This document shows, in pieces, positions 50,139 to 58,924 of a stretch of 63,423 bases of DNA (position 1 is its first letter; every line of letters starts with the position of its first letter). The notes under the pieces were generated by a model that was given only the letters and a program-made list of their open reading frames with translations, had not been told where the DNA came from and ran no database searches. The stretch spans positions 1 to 63,423 of the forward strand of contig DAIDAO010000011.1 in assembly GCA_027310575.1 (NCBI GenBank), in the 5' to 3' direction. The DNA is from a bacterium. Lineage in GTDB: Archaea > Thermoproteota > Nitrososphaeria > Nitrososphaerales > Gagatemarchaeaceae. A program made the translations under genes and the position numbers.

Positions 50139-51548
50139 CTAGCCCACTGCGTTCGTCATTTCAAGGGACATCAGACGGTTGAACTCGACCGCGTATGTCA
50201 TCGGGAGCTCCTTCGCGAATGGCTCCATGAAGCCGTTGACCACCATGCTCAGAGCGTCGCCTTCCGAGATCCCCCTGGCCATCAGGTAGAAGAGTTGTTC
50301 TTCGCCCACCTTGCCTACGCTCGCCTCGTGGGTGACGGTCGCGTCGTCTTCCTGGATCTCCATGTATGGGTAGGTCGCGGTCGTGCTCATCGGGTCGACC
50401 AGGAGGGCGTCGCATCTCACGGTCGACTTCACGTTCTTCGCGCCCTTGGCAATGTGGAGGAGACCGCGGTAGGCCGTGTGCCCCCCGCCCTTCGAGACCG
50501 AGCGGGAGATGATCTTCGACGTCGTGTCCTTTGCCAGGTGGATCGCCTTCGCGCCCGTGTCCTGCACCTGTCCGGGCCCGGCGTAGGCGACCGATATGAT
50601 GTCCGCCCTCGCCCGCGGGCCGAGGAGGTAGACCGAAGGGTACTTCCTTGTGAGCCTCGAGCCCCCGTTGAAGTCCACCCACGATACGGTGGCTTCTTCG
50701 TGGGCGTGAGCCCTCTTCGTGACGAGGTTGAGGACGTCCCTCGACCAGTTCTGGAGAGTCGTGTACTTCACGAGCGAGCCCTTCCTGGCCACGATCTCGA
50801 CGATGGCCGAGTGCAGAGACTGGGCCGAGTAGACGGGAGCCGAGCACCCCTCGTTGTAGGAGACTTCGCTGTAGGGCTCTGCGACTATCAGCGTCCGCTC
50901 GAACTGCCCCATCTTCCTCTCGTTTATCCTGAAGTAGGCCTGGAGGATCATAGGGACCTTCACGCCCTCCGGGACGTAGACGAACGACCCTGCGCTCCAG
51001 ACGGCTGTCTGCAGAGCCGCGATGTAGTTGTCCTGGTAGGGCACCACAGTCCCGAAGTACTTCTTCATGATCTCGGGGTATTCCTTGAGCGCGGTCACGG
51101 TGTCTGTAAAGACGACCCCCTGCTTCTGGAGCTCCCCCTGGATGCTGTGGTAGACGGCCTCGCTCTCGTAGACAGCGCCTACGCCTGCGAGGAACTTCTT
51201 CTCGGCCTCGGTTATGCCGAGCTTGTCGTACGTCTTCTTGATGTAGTCCGGGAGCTGGTCCCAGGAGTCAGCGGCCTTGGCCGTAGGCCTCGCGTAGTAG
51301 TAGAAGCTCTGAAAGTCTATGTCAGCAAGGTCGGGCGCCCATGCAGGAGGCTTCATGTCCAAGAAGTGCTTCAGGGCCTTCATCCTGATCTGCTCCATCC
51401 AAGCTGGCTCGTCGTGTATCCGGACGATCTCCTGGACGACCCTCTCGCTGAGCCCCTTGATCCCCTGGATCGCGTAGGACTCTACCGGGTCGCTGAAGCC
51501 GTACTTCTCCTTGTAGTCGTCGGTAACGATATCCGTCTTGGCGCTCAA
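50139..51548 (-). CDS. sufB: Fe-S assembly protein SufB
   Basis: A 469-residue scaffold core. Typical segments are YAIQGIKGLSERVVQEIVR, QTAVWSAGSFVYVPEGVKVP, GCSAPVYSAQSLHSAIVEI and THEASVGKVGEEQLFYLMARG. TTG 51548 is preferred: a TATA-like TTATAT element lies about 25 nt upstream, inside the longer frame. A shared 14-bp palindrome overlaps that promoter. Confidence 0.94.
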   Translation of the reverse strand: MSAKTDIVTDDYKEKYGFSDPVESYAIQGIKGLSERVVQEIVRIHDEPAWMEQIRMKALKHFLDMKPPAWAPDLADIDFQSFYYYARPTAKAADSWDQLPDYIKKTYDKLGITEAEKKFLAGVGAVYESEAVYHSIQGELQKQGVVFTDTVTALKEYPEIMKKYFGTVVPYQDNYIAALQTAVWSAGSFVYVPEGVKVPMILQAYFRINERKMGQFERTLIVAEPYSEVSYNEGCSAPVYSAQSLHSAIVEIVARKGSLVKYTTLQNWSRDVLNLVTKRAHAHEEATVSWVDFNGGSRLTRKYPSVYLLGPRARADIISVAYAGPGQVQDTGAKAIHLAKDTTSKIISRSVSKGGGHTAYRGLLHIAKGAKNVKSTVRCDALLVDPMSTTATYPYMEIQEDDATVTHEASVGKVGEEQLFYLMARGISEGDALSMVVNGFMEPFAKELPMTYAVEFNRLMSLEMTNAVG

Positions 51549-51567
51549 GCCCGTCTCACGCTCGAAT

Positions 51568-51581
51568 ATAACATAGGTTAT
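51568..51581. promoter_or_regulatory. Palindromic operator-like site upstream of sufB
   Basis: ATAAC-ATAG-GTTAT, a perfect inverted repeat with 5-base arms. It overlaps the sufB TATA region, so a bound protein would compete with TBP. The same arms and central TA occur at 52414-52427. Confidence 0.75.
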
Positions 51582-51597
51582 TTCCTTGTTAAAAGCG

Positions 51598-52374
51598 TTA
51601 TGGGGTCTGCTGGGCCACCTGCTCCTCTTCCTTGTAGCCCTGTATCCAGGTGTACCCCTTCTCCTCAAGCAGCCTGGAGAGCTCCTCCCCGCCCGACTCG
51701 ATGATGCGCCCCTGGTACATCACATGGACGAACTGGGGTTTGACGTACTTGAGTATCCTCTGGTAGTGGGTGATCAGCAGCGTCCCGGTCTGCGGACCTG
51801 ACACAGTGTTGATCCCCTCCGCGACTATCCTCAGCGCGTCGATGTCGAGCCCGGAGTCGGTCTCGTCGAGGACCGCGAACTTCGGCTGCATGAGCGCCAT
51901 CTGAAGGATCTCCGCCCTCTTCTTCTCCCCGCCCGAGAACCCCTCGTTGAGGTAGCGGCTGAGGAACGAGTCGTCCATGCTCAGCATCTTGAGCTTCTGC
52001 GCCACGGTCTCCTTGAATTCGAAGATCGTCGGCGGCTCGGTGCCGGCTGGTCTGGAGTTGTTGTATGCAGCCCGGAGGAAGGAGAACATGCTCACCCCCT
52101 GGACGCTCACCGGGTATTGGAACGCCAGGAAGAGCCCCTTCTTCACCCTCTTGTCCGGGGTGAGCCCGAGCAGGTTCTCCCCGTCAACGGTCACCTGCCC
52201 CGAGGTCACCTGGTACTTCGGGTGCCCCATCAGGGTGTAGGCGAGCGTGCTCTTTCCGGAGCCGTTGGGGCCCATGAGAGCATGCGTCTCCCCCTGACCA
52301 ATCGTGAGGTTGACCCCCTTCAGGATCTCCTTCCCCTCCACCGATGCGCGGAGGTCCTTGATCTCAAGCTTCAA
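51598..52374 (-). CDS. sufC: Fe-S assembly ATPase SufC
   Basis: A 258-residue ABC-type ATPase that drives the SufBCD scaffold. Walker A is GPNGSGKSTLAYTLMG, the signature FSGGEKKRAEILQMAL and Walker B FAVLDETDSGLDIDAL. TTG 52374 follows a TATA box by about 30 nt, fitting a leaderless message. It is transcribed first; sufB has a separate promoter 50 nt downstream. Confidence 0.95.
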   Translation of the reverse strand: MKLEIKDLRASVEGKEILKGVNLTIGQGETHALMGPNGSGKSTLAYTLMGHPKYQVTSGQVTVDGENLLGLTPDKRVKKGLFLAFQYPVSVQGVSMFSFLRAAYNNSRPAGTEPPTIFEFKETVAQKLKMLSMDDSFLSRYLNEGFSGGEKKRAEILQMALMQPKFAVLDETDSGLDIDALRIVAEGINTVSGPQTGTLLITHYQRILKYVKPQFVHVMYQGRIIESGGEELSRLLEEKGYTWIQGYKEEEQVAQQTP

Positions 52375-52400
52375 CGTTGGGCTGGCCGCGTTTCCGGTTT

Positions 52401-52410
52401 CTATTTAAGT
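52401..52410 (-). promoter_or_regulatory. TATA box for sufC
   Basis: ACTTAAATAG on the minus strand is centred about 31 nt before TTG 52374, directly downstream of the palindrome. Confidence 0.65.
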
Positions 52411-52413
52411 ATT

Positions 52414-52427
52414 ATAACGTATGTTAT
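52414..52427. promoter_or_regulatory. Palindromic operator-like site upstream of sufC
   Basis: ATAAC-GTAT-GTTAT, adjacent to and upstream of the sufC TATA box at the BRE position. With the sufB site the consensus is TATAACRTAKGTTAT. Confidence 0.75.
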
Positions 52428-52535
52428 CGTGCAAGTTGAATGGGCGGCTGATGCCGGGGCAGGTGCGTAAGGGTCAGGACCGATGGTCCGCAAAACGGGG
52501 GCCTGGGGCCTCCGCTCGGCAGCAGTTGCCTTGCG

Positions 52536-52874
52536 TCAGACGAGACCCCAGATTCCTACGATGATGGCTATTATTCCTATGATTGTCTGGAACCTTCCGA
52601 GCCACTTCGCGACCTTCTCGAGGCTGCTCCCCACAGCAGGGATACTCGGAAGAATCCCCATTATGAGGATCAGCCCGGCGATTATGGCGACTGTTCCTTG
52701 GAGCGCTGAGAAGAAGAGTATCGCGACGATTATCGCGATGATGCCTATGATTGTCTGGAACCTCCCGAGCCACTTCGCGACCTTGGCAATGGAACCCCCC
52801 ACGCCTGGGATGCTTGTGACGATGCCCGCGGCGAGAATGAGCCCGGCTATAATGTTCATCAGTTCGACGATCAT
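52536..52874 (-). CDS. Small membrane protein made of two 56-residue repeats
   Basis: A 112-residue hydrophobic protein, about four membrane helices. Two copies of the pattern AGLIL.xGI.xSIPxVGxSxxKVAKWLGRFQTIIGIIAIIV follow one another at a 168-nt offset. The stretch KVAKWLGRFQTIIGIIAIIV is identical in both, and the DNA is nearly identical there, so the duplication is recent or kept uniform by conversion. A TATA box (CTTAAATAAC, 52901-52910 minus strand) lies about 31 nt before the ATG. Function unknown; no export signal other than the helices. Confidence 0.75.
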   Translation of the reverse strand: MIVELMNIIAGLILAAGIVTSIPGVGGSIAKVAKWLGRFQTIIGIIAIIVAILFFSALQGTVAIIAGLILIMGILPSIPAVGSSLEKVAKWLGRFQTIIGIIAIIVGIWGLV

Positions 52875-53005
52875 GTTCTTCGAGCGTCGTTGGTCGGCGG
52901 TTGTTATTTAAGGGTGGGCGACCGCTTCATGCAAGGCGGGCGGAGCGGCCCCGTAGGCTCTGGAGGCTCCGGACTCTGGCGAAGGTACGGGTGCGGCGAC
53001 TATCG

Positions 53006-53485
53006 CTAAGCCCAGAGGGCGCTGGCCTTCTTCGCGACGGCTTCGAGGAACTCCCTGTCGACCGATGAGAAGGCGTCGAGCTGGTCGCTGTCGATGTCGA
53101 TCTCCCCTATGACCGCGCTCCCGTCCATGATGGGCACCACTATCTCGGACTTCGTCGAGAGGAAGCACTGCAGGTATCTCGGGTCCTTGTTGACGTCCGA
53201 AACGATCTCTGTCTTCCCAGCCTTGGCGGCAAATCCGCAGACCCCCTTCCCGACCGGGATACGCACGTGCTCCGTCGCGGCTGGGCCTGACCATGCGTCT
53301 AGCACGAGGTCCTTCCCTTCGACGATGTAGATCCCGACCCAGGAGTAGGTGGGGACTGCGGAGTTGAGGAGCTTGACCATCGATTCCCTCGCTTCCTTGC
53401 CTTTGGACGCCCCCAGTGCAGAGTCGACCCTGACCAAGACCTCCTTCGCCTGCTCTCTGCTGAGCCTCAAGGTGGACGTCTTCAA
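53006..53485 (-). CDS. GAF-domain protein, fRMsr-like
   Basis: A 159-residue single GAF domain resembling free methionine-(R)-sulfoxide reductase, which repairs oxidised methionine. Motifs are PTYSWVGIYIVEG, GKGVCGFAAKAGKTEIVSDV and a further Cys in YLQCFLSTKSEIVVPI; these two cysteines match reactive positions of the family in general layout. The His-Ile-Ala-Cys-Asp segment of bacterial enzymes is changed to RYLQC, so activity is not assured. TTG 53485 has a TATA-like AATAAATAA upstream. It could instead be a sensor domain. Confidence 0.78.
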   Translation of the reverse strand: MKTSTLRLSREQAKEVLVRVDSALGASKGKEARESMVKLLNSAVPTYSWVGIYIVEGKDLVLDAWSGPAATEHVRIPVGKGVCGFAAKAGKTEIVSDVNKDPRYLQCFLSTKSEIVVPIMDGSAVIGEIDIDSDQLDAFSSVDREFLEAVAKKASALWA

Positions 53486-53531
53486 ATCCTGAATTCGCCT
53501 TCGACCCGAGTTATTTATTCCCGTCCCCTTT

Positions 53532-54227
53532 TCAGTTCGGGTTCTCGATCACGTACCTGTAGACGAGCCCCGCCAGCGCGCCGCCCAGTATGGGCCCGAT
53601 CAGGTAGATGTACCAGTATCCTGGGTAGAAGCCACCCGCGATCATGGGTCCGAACGCCCTGGCTGGGTTCATGGCAGCGCCTGTGAGGTTGCCAGCCACG
53701 AGGACATCCGCGACGACCGCGAGCCCTATGCCGAGCCCTCCTATGCGAGGCGCCCTCGGGTCGACTACCGTCCCGTAGACAGCGAAGACCAGCACGAACG
53801 TGAGGAGGGCTTCGATGGCCATCCCCTGCCACGAATTGAGCAGGCCGCTCAGGGTGGGAGAGCCCCACTGCACTGCGTTCCCGAGCGCCGAGGGAAAGGC
53901 AGCGACGAGGGCCACCCCGGCGAGGGTCGCACCGAGCAGCTCCATGACTATGTATGGTATCAGATCCCTGGAGGGGAGCTTCTTCCCGACCCAGAGACCG
54001 ACGGCAACCGCCGGGTTCAAGGCCCCTCCGGAGATCCCCATGGTCGCGGATACAGCCACGGCCAGGCCTATGCCGTTCGCGAAAGCAGCCACCAAGATCC
54101 CCGTCCCCGACAGCGGGCTCAGCTGGGAAGCCACGCCGACCGCGGACCCTGCGCCGACGAGCACGAACACGAAAGTCCCGACCGCTTCAGCGGCCAGCTT
54201 CTTCGATAGCTTTGGAGGCGCGGACAA
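53532..54227 (-). CDS. Aquaporin/glycerol facilitator (MIP family)
   Basis: A 231-residue channel with six membrane helices. Both NPA motifs are intact: GGALNPAVAVGLW and AAMNPARAFGPM. The Arg after the second NPA, part of the selectivity filter, is present. TTG 54227 is preceded by a TTCTTAAGTG TATA-like element about 35 nt upstream. Water or small neutral solute transport is expected; specificity cannot be fixed by eye. Confidence 0.93.
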   Translation of the reverse strand: MSAPPKLSKKLAAEAVGTFVFVLVGAGSAVGVASQLSPLSGTGILVAAFANGIGLAVAVSATMGISGGALNPAVAVGLWVGKKLPSRDLIPYIVMELLGATLAGVALVAAFPSALGNAVQWGSPTLSGLLNSWQGMAIEALLTFVLVFAVYGTVVDPRAPRIGGLGIGLAVVADVLVAGNLTGAAMNPARAFGPMIAGGFYPGYWYIYLIGPILGGALAGLVYRYVIENPN

Positions 54228-54349
54228 AACCGTCGGGCAACTGCCGGGAGAAGCTCACTTAAGAATTGTTTCCGGGATGGAGGCTCCGGGCCCCCTCCTC
54301 TCAGCGGACGACAATTCTTATAAACCGAAAGTTGTATACCGAAAATGAA

Positions 54350-55993
54350 ATGTCGGCAACAGGCCAACCAGTCATAATCCTGAAGGAAGGTTCCGGAGAG
54401 TCCAGAGGCAGAGAGGCTCAGAGGAACAACATTTCTGCGGCGAAGTTGATCGCGGAAGTCGTCAGGACGTCTCTCGGGCCGCGGGGGATGGACAAGATGC
54501 TAGTGGACTCCATGGGGGATGTCACGATTACGAACGACGGCGCGACGATGCTGAAGGAGCTGGACGTCCAGCACCCGGCAGCGAAGATGATGGTAGAGAT
54601 CAGCAAGGCGACGGACAACGAAGTCGGGGACGGGACCACGTCCGCGGTCGTCGTCGCCGGGGCTCTGCTAGAGAAGGCAGAGGACCTGATCAACAAGAAC
54701 GTCCACCCCGTGGTCGTAGTGGACGGCTACTCGCGCGCCGCAGAGAAGGCGCAGAAGATACTCGAAGAGATCGCCGAGAAGGTCGATCCGAAGAGCCGCC
54801 CGGACATCCTGAAGGTGGCGAACACCAGCATGCTGACGAAGCTGGTGAACGAGGACTCCCCGCACCTGGCCGGGATAGTCGTCGACGCGGTGCTGCAGGT
54901 GGCTGAAGAGAGGGCGGACGGGTTCAAGGTGGACATCGACAACGTGAAAGTCGAGAAGAAGCCAGGGGGCGCGCTCACCGACACGCAGATGATAAAGGGG
55001 ATCGTCCTTGACAAGGAGGTAGTCCACTCAGGGATGCCGAAGAAGATCGAAGAGGCGAAGATAGCCCTCGTCAACTCGGCCCTCGAGATCGAGAAGACAG
55101 AGTTCTCGGCTGAGATCAGGATCAACGACCCTCAGCAGATGCAGCAGTTCATGGACGAAGAGACGAGCATATTGAAGGGCATGGTCGAGAAGATCCAGGC
55201 CTCGGGCGCCAACGTCCTCATCTGCCAGAAGGGGATCGACGACCTGGCGCAGCACTTCCTGGCGAAGGGAGGGATCCTAGGCGTGCGGAGGGTGAAGGAG
55301 AGCGACATGACGAAGCTCGCCAAGGCGACGGGCGCTAGGATAGTGACCAACCTCGACGACCTCACAAGCAAGGACCTCGGATACGCGAAGCTCGCCGAGG
55401 AGCGGAAGCTGGAGGAGGACAAGTGGGTGTTCATCGAGGGGTGCAAGAACCCGAAGGCAGTCACCATCCTCGTGAGAGGAGGGACGCAGAGGATCGTGGA
55501 CGAGGCCGAGAGGGCCCTTCACGACGCCATAATGGTGACGAAGGACGTGGTCGAGCTCCCCGCGGTCGTCGCCGGAGGAGGGGCCCCTGAAGAGGAGGTC
55601 TCCGTCCAGCTGCGGAACTGGGCCCAGAAGCTGACAGGGAGAGAGCAGCTCGCGGCCCTGAAGTTCGCGGACGCCATGGAGAGCATCCCCCTCACGCTCG
55701 CGGAGAACGCCGGCATGGACCCCATCGACACCCAGGTCGACCTGAGGGCGAGGCATGGGAAGGAAGGCAAGTGGTACGGGGTCGACGCGCTCAACGGGAA
55801 GGTCGCGGACATGTACGCGAAGTCCGTGTGGGAGCCGCTGGCCGTGAAGCTGCAGATCCTGCGCGCAGCCACCGAGGCCGCGTCCATGATACTGAGAATC
55901 GACGACGTCATCGCAGCGAGTAAGATGAAGGCCCCGCCTGGCCCTCCAGGTGGAGGCGGGATGGGTGGCATGGGCGGCATGCCGCCGATGTAG
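54350..55993 (+). CDS. thsA: Thermosome subunit (group II chaperonin)
   Basis: A 547-residue archaeal chaperonin. Blocks are [30 protein letters not shown], the ATPase segment [16 protein letters not shown] and a C-terminal [12 protein letters not shown]-type tail. ATG 54350 is used; the longer upstream frame contains the promoter elements TATAAA (54315-54321) and a second TATA-like element near 54330. It forms an ATP-driven folding chamber. Confidence 0.96.
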   Translation: MSATGQPVIILKEGSGESRGREAQRNNISAAKLIAEVVRTSLGPRGMDKMLVDSMGDVTITNDGATMLKELDVQHPAAKMMVEISKATDNEVGDGTTSAVVVAGALLEKAEDLINKNVHPVVVVDGYSRAAEKAQKILEEIAEKVDPKSRPDILKVANTSMLTKLVNEDSPHLAGIVVDAVLQVAEERADGFKVDIDNVKVEKKPGGALTDTQMIKGIVLDKEVVHSGMPKKIEEAKIALVNSALEIEKTEFSAEIRINDPQQMQQFMDEETSILKGMVEKIQASGANVLICQKGIDDLAQHFLAKGGILGVRRVKESDMTKLAKATGARIVTNLDDLTSKDLGYAKLAEERKLEEDKWVFIEGCKNPKAVTILVRGGTQRIVDEAERALHDAIMVTKDVVELPAVVAGGGAPEEEVSVQLRNWAQKLTGREQLAALKFADAMESIPLTLAENAGMDPIDTQVDLRARHGKEGKWYGVDALNGKVADMYAKSVWEPLAVKLQILRAATEAASMILRIDDVIAASKMKAPPGPPGGGGMGGMGGMPPM

Positions 55994-55997
55994 AAGG

Positions 55998-56942
55998 CTA
56001 CGCCAGCTCCACGCTAGGGTAGGGCCTGCCCGACTTCAGCGCCCTGTCATAGAGCATACTTGCTACTGCGACGTCCTCGAGCGCCACGCCGCCGGACTTG
56101 AACAGCGTGCGCCCCTCCCCCTTCCGCTTGCCGGCCACGATGTCTCCGAGCTCGACTGCGGAATCCCATGAGAACGCTCCTGCGGCTGCGGCCTGGATCA
56201 GGTCGCCGTATTCCACCTTGGCCTGCGCGACGTCGTCGACCGCTACGGTGTCGAACGACTGCACCGCAGCGGCGGAGACCTCCGAGTGCGACGCCACGTT
56301 GCTTCCGCAGATGTTCGCGTGAGAGACAGAACTCAGCATGACGTCGGTCAGGAACGGTTCCTTCGACGACGTGATGGCCGAGGCCACGTCTGCGCCGCGG
56401 AGGGCCTGCTCGGGAGATTCGTGCGGCGATGCGGCAAGCCCTGCCTCGGACAGCTTCCTGGCGAAGGCGTCTCTGCGCTCCCTGTTGGGGCTCCAGACCC
56501 TCAACTCGTCGATGCCCATGACCGACCCGAGAGCGAGCGCCTGCGTAAGCGCCTGCTTCCCTGACCCGAAGATGGCGACCCTCCCCGAAGGACGACGGTA
56601 GAGGTACTTCGTCGCGACCCCGGAGGCTGCGCCCGTCCTGTACCTCCCGAGGACGTCCGCGCCCATGATAGCGAGCGGGACGGAGCTTGCGGCGTCGAAG
56701 AGGATGAAGGCAAACCTTGAGCCGGCCCTCGACGACATGTACGCTTTGAGCCCGCCGCGCCCCAGGTATGCGAGGCTCGCGTGCATCACGTTCAGGACGG
56801 AGTCGCTCCCCCTCGACCTGGTCCTCATCGAGTTCGAGACATCCCCGGCCCCCTTCCGGCGGAAGGCCTCCTCAACCGACGACACGACCTCGTCCATGTC
56901 GATGAGGTCCTGGACGTCTCTCTCGGAGAGGACTAGCGTCAA
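55998..56942 (-). CDS. Ornithine cyclodeaminase/mu-crystallin family enzyme
   Basis: A 314-residue NAD(P)-dependent enzyme of the OCD/alanine dehydrogenase family. The substrate-binding GGLKAYMSSRAG (Lys), GRYRTGAASGVATKYLYRRP and the dinucleotide motif VAIFGSGKQALTQALAL are visible. The family includes ornithine cyclodeaminase, archaeal alanine dehydrogenase and ketimine reductases; the substrate cannot be told. TTG 56942. Confidence 0.85.
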   Translation of the reverse strand: MTLVLSERDVQDLIDMDEVVSSVEEAFRRKGAGDVSNSMRTRSRGSDSVLNVMHASLAYLGRGGLKAYMSSRAGSRFAFILFDAASSVPLAIMGADVLGRYRTGAASGVATKYLYRRPSGRVAIFGSGKQALTQALALGSVMGIDELRVWSPNRERRDAFARKLSEAGLAASPHESPEQALRGADVASAITSSKEPFLTDVMLSSVSHANICGSNVASHSEVSAAAVQSFDTVAVDDVAQAKVEYGDLIQAAAAGAFSWDSAVELGDIVAGKRKGEGRTLFKSGGVALEDVAVASMLYDRALKSGRPYPSVELA

Positions 56943-56946
56943 GTGG

Positions 56947-57186
56947 TCAGGCTTCTTTGTGCTCTTCCGTTTCAGGCTTGCCCCAGCGGCCCACCTTCGG
57001 CAGCGACTTCGACCTGAAGAGGGCCATCCCCTGCTGGTAGCGCTGCAGCTCGACCTCTAGGAACCTTATGTCTGACATCAGGGCTGCGGACTCCTTCTCG
57101 GCGCCCTTCTTCCCCGTGAGCTCCGCGAGCTTCGCCTTCTTGTCGCCCACCATCTTTGAAAGCAGCTGCTCGTATTCGGTGGTCAA
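56947..57186 (-). CDS. Small coiled-coil protein
   Basis: A 79-residue charged protein rich in Lys, Glu and Leu with heptad-like spacing, for example EYEQLLSKMVGDKKAKLAEL, and a Trp-Gly-Lys tail. TTG 57186 is used because the TATA box at 57213-57223 lies inside the longer frame. It ends 5 nt before the OCD gene, probably co-transcribed. No homology recognised; a prefoldin-like role is not supported. Confidence 0.6.
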   Translation of the reverse strand: MTTEYEQLLSKMVGDKKAKLAELTGKKGAEKESAALMSDIRFLEVELQRYQQGMALFRSKSLPKVGRWGKPETEEHKEA

Positions 57187-57212
57187 CGCTGATGTGGACG
57201 ACGCCCTCCTCG

Positions 57213-57223
57213 AAAGTATAAAG
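57213..57223. promoter_or_regulatory. TATA element shared by two divergent genes
   Basis: AAAGTATAAAG reads as a good TATA box on the plus strand (27 nt before ATG 57246) and as CTTTATACTTT on the minus strand (about 32 nt before TTG 57186). One element may serve both. Confidence 0.5.
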
Positions 57224-57245
57224 GCGTTATCCAGAAACGGGAGGC

Positions 57246-57515
57246 ATGAGGCCACAGCTTTTTCTTGGGGGTCTTCTGGTCGCGATCATGGGTGGGGGAT
57301 TCTATGCCCTGCAGCTCCCCCTGGCCTATTTCTGGAGCATCCCCTTCGTCATCGGGGGAGGGATAATGATCGTCGTCAGCCTCTTCCTCCCCGAAAGCGA
57401 GGGCCCGGTGCTTCCCCCCGAGGGGTTCAGGTTCTGCGCCTACTGCGCGACGCCCGTCCCGCTCGCATCTGAGCGCTGCCCTCACTGCGACGGAGTGCAG
57501 CCCAGGGAGGCCTGA
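57246..57515 (+). CDS. Membrane zinc-ribbon protein
   Basis: An 89-residue protein with two membrane helices (LFLGGLLVAIMGGGFYALQL and SIPFVIGGGIMIVVSLFL). A C-terminal zinc ribbon follows, with FCAYCATP and CPHCDGVQ. A GGGAGG ribosome-binding element lies 5 nt before the ATG. It is followed by DUF371 after 3 nt. Function unknown. Confidence 0.75.
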   Translation: MRPQLFLGGLLVAIMGGGFYALQLPLAYFWSIPFVIGGGIMIVVSLFLPESEGPVLPPEGFRFCAYCATPVPLASERCPHCDGVQPREA

Positions 57516-57518
57516 AGA

Positions 57519-57977
57519 GTGAGCATCGCCCCCGAAACGACGGCCGGACGGAGGCTGGTTGCAAGGGAACTCGTGGAGTTCCGGGGCCATCGCTTGGTGA
57601 GGGCCACCCATCCTACGACCATCGAGATAACTACAGAGGAGTACCTTACGGAGAACGGCGACTGCATCATCGGCGTGGGCGCCTCGAAGGGGTGCGCGGG
57701 CCTGGGCGCGGCGCTGAAAGAGGGGCTGAGGAAGCGGGGATCGAGGGTCACCGTAAGGGTGGTGGCGGGGTCCAAGTCCTTCGAGGTGAGGGCGGCGGGG
57801 GACCCGAAGCTGCAGCTCTCCGACCCACACGAGATGATCATCCGTCGGAGCGATTTCGTCAGCGAGAGGACCCTGGCCGTGCGCGCCGACGCGGCGTCGA
57901 GGGACCTTCCCCGCGACCTGGTCCGCCTTCTCAGGAACCCTGACACGCGGGCTAGGCTGGAGATCGAGGTGTCGTGA
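57519..57977 (+). CDS. DUF371-family protein
   Basis: A 152-residue conserved archaeal protein. The signature is GHRLVRATHPTTIEITTEEYLTENGDCIIGVGASKGC, matching DUF371. No catalytic role is established for the family. GTG 57519 is 3 nt after the zinc-ribbon gene and the stop overlaps the next gene by 4 nt. Confidence 0.85.
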   Translation: MSIAPETTAGRRLVARELVEFRGHRLVRATHPTTIEITTEEYLTENGDCIIGVGASKGCAGLGAALKEGLRKRGSRVTVRVVAGSKSFEVRAAGDPKLQLSDPHEMIIRRSDFVSERTLAVRADAASRDLPRDLVRLLRNPDTRARLEIEVS

Positions 57978-58924
57978 GAGTGGCAGAATACAGGGCAGTC
58001 GCATATACGATGCAGGCGCTGGTCAAGTATCACGGGCTGAAGGACTGGAATCTCAGGCTCCCCTATCATGACAGCATTTCGGTCAACACCACCTCGATGA
58101 AGACCGAGGCGTCGATCAGCGATTCGAGGAAGGGAGGGGTGTTCATCGAAGGAAGGGCGAACGAGTCGGCCAATGCGCGGATGCAGGGGGTGATAGCGAG
58201 CCTCTCGCCAGGGAAGAAGGCGACCGACTTCAGGATAGACAGCCGGAACCTGCCTTCGGGGAAGTCGAAGGGGATCGGGTATTCCTCCTCAGCCGGGGCG
58301 GCCCTTACGCTGCTTGCGCACCGGATGCTGGTGGGGGAAAAGCCGGACCTCGTCAGGCTCTCGAGAACAGCGCGCCTGTTCGCGGCTTCGGCTTCGCGGT
58401 CCCTCGTGGGCGGGTTCTCCAGGCTCTACGCCGGGGACGACGACGAGGGCACATACGCAGAGCGGTTCGCTGACGGCAAAGCCATGGACCTGAGGATGGT
58501 CATAGTCCCGCTGTCTTCCAGAGTGAGGACCGAGGACGCACACAGGGAGGTGCTCACATCGCCCTTCTTCGAGGCGAGGGTCAGGTCGGCGCAGAAGAGG
58601 TGCGACGAGATGCAGAAGGCGATCCTGGGGAACGACCTGGACGCGCTTGGGAGACTGGCAGAGAAGGACACCCTCGAGCTTCACAGCCTCACGATGACCG
58701 GTGAGAACGGCCTGATCATAATGACGGACGACTCGCTCAGGATAATCCAGAAGGTCAGGGAGCTGCGCGACTCCGGGGTGAAGGCCTACTTCTCTATGCA
58801 GACTGGCCCATCCGTGTTCGTCAACACTGACGACAGGAACGAAGGCGCGGTCCTCCGGGCCCTCGAGAAGCTGGGCTACAGGGCATACCTGTCAAAGGTC
58901 GGCGGCGAGGCCACGCTGGTGTGA
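57974..58924 (+). CDS. Diphosphomevalonate decarboxylase-like GHMP protein
   Basis: A 316-residue homolog of diphosphomevalonate decarboxylase. The order is LVKYHGLKDWNLRLPYHDSISVNTT at the N-terminus, the ATP motif KSKGIGYSSSAGAAL, then SRSLVGGFSRLY and TSPFFEARVRSAQ. The Asp of the family's xDAGP segment, considered essential for decarboxylation, appears as Gln here (FSMQTGPSV). It may act as a mevalonate or phosphomevalonate kinase, or be a decarboxylase that uses another residue. IPK lies elsewhere in the window. Confidence 0.78.
   Translation: MRVAEYRAVAYTMQALVKYHGLKDWNLRLPYHDSISVNTTSMKTEASISDSRKGGVFIEGRANESANARMQGVIASLSPGKKATDFRIDSRNLPSGKSKGIGYSSSAGAALTLLAHRMLVGEKPDLVRLSRTARLFAASASRSLVGGFSRLYAGDDDEGTYAERFADGKAMDLRMVIVPLSSRVRTEDAHREVLTSPFFEARVRSAQKRCDEMQKAILGNDLDALGRLAEKDTLELHSLTMTGENGLIIMTDDSLRIIQKVRELRDSGVKAYFSMQTGPSVFVNTDDRNEGAVLRALEKLGYRAYLSKVGGEATLV

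Noticed and set aside
50295-51704. Long plus-strand frame
   Set aside because: Antisense to sufB with no protein similarity; a GC-driven shadow.
52478-52490. GGACC-GAT-GGTCC hairpin as a terminator
   Set aside because: The arms are short and the nearby T tract (TTTT, minus strand) lies on the wrong side for a classical structure; too weak to call.
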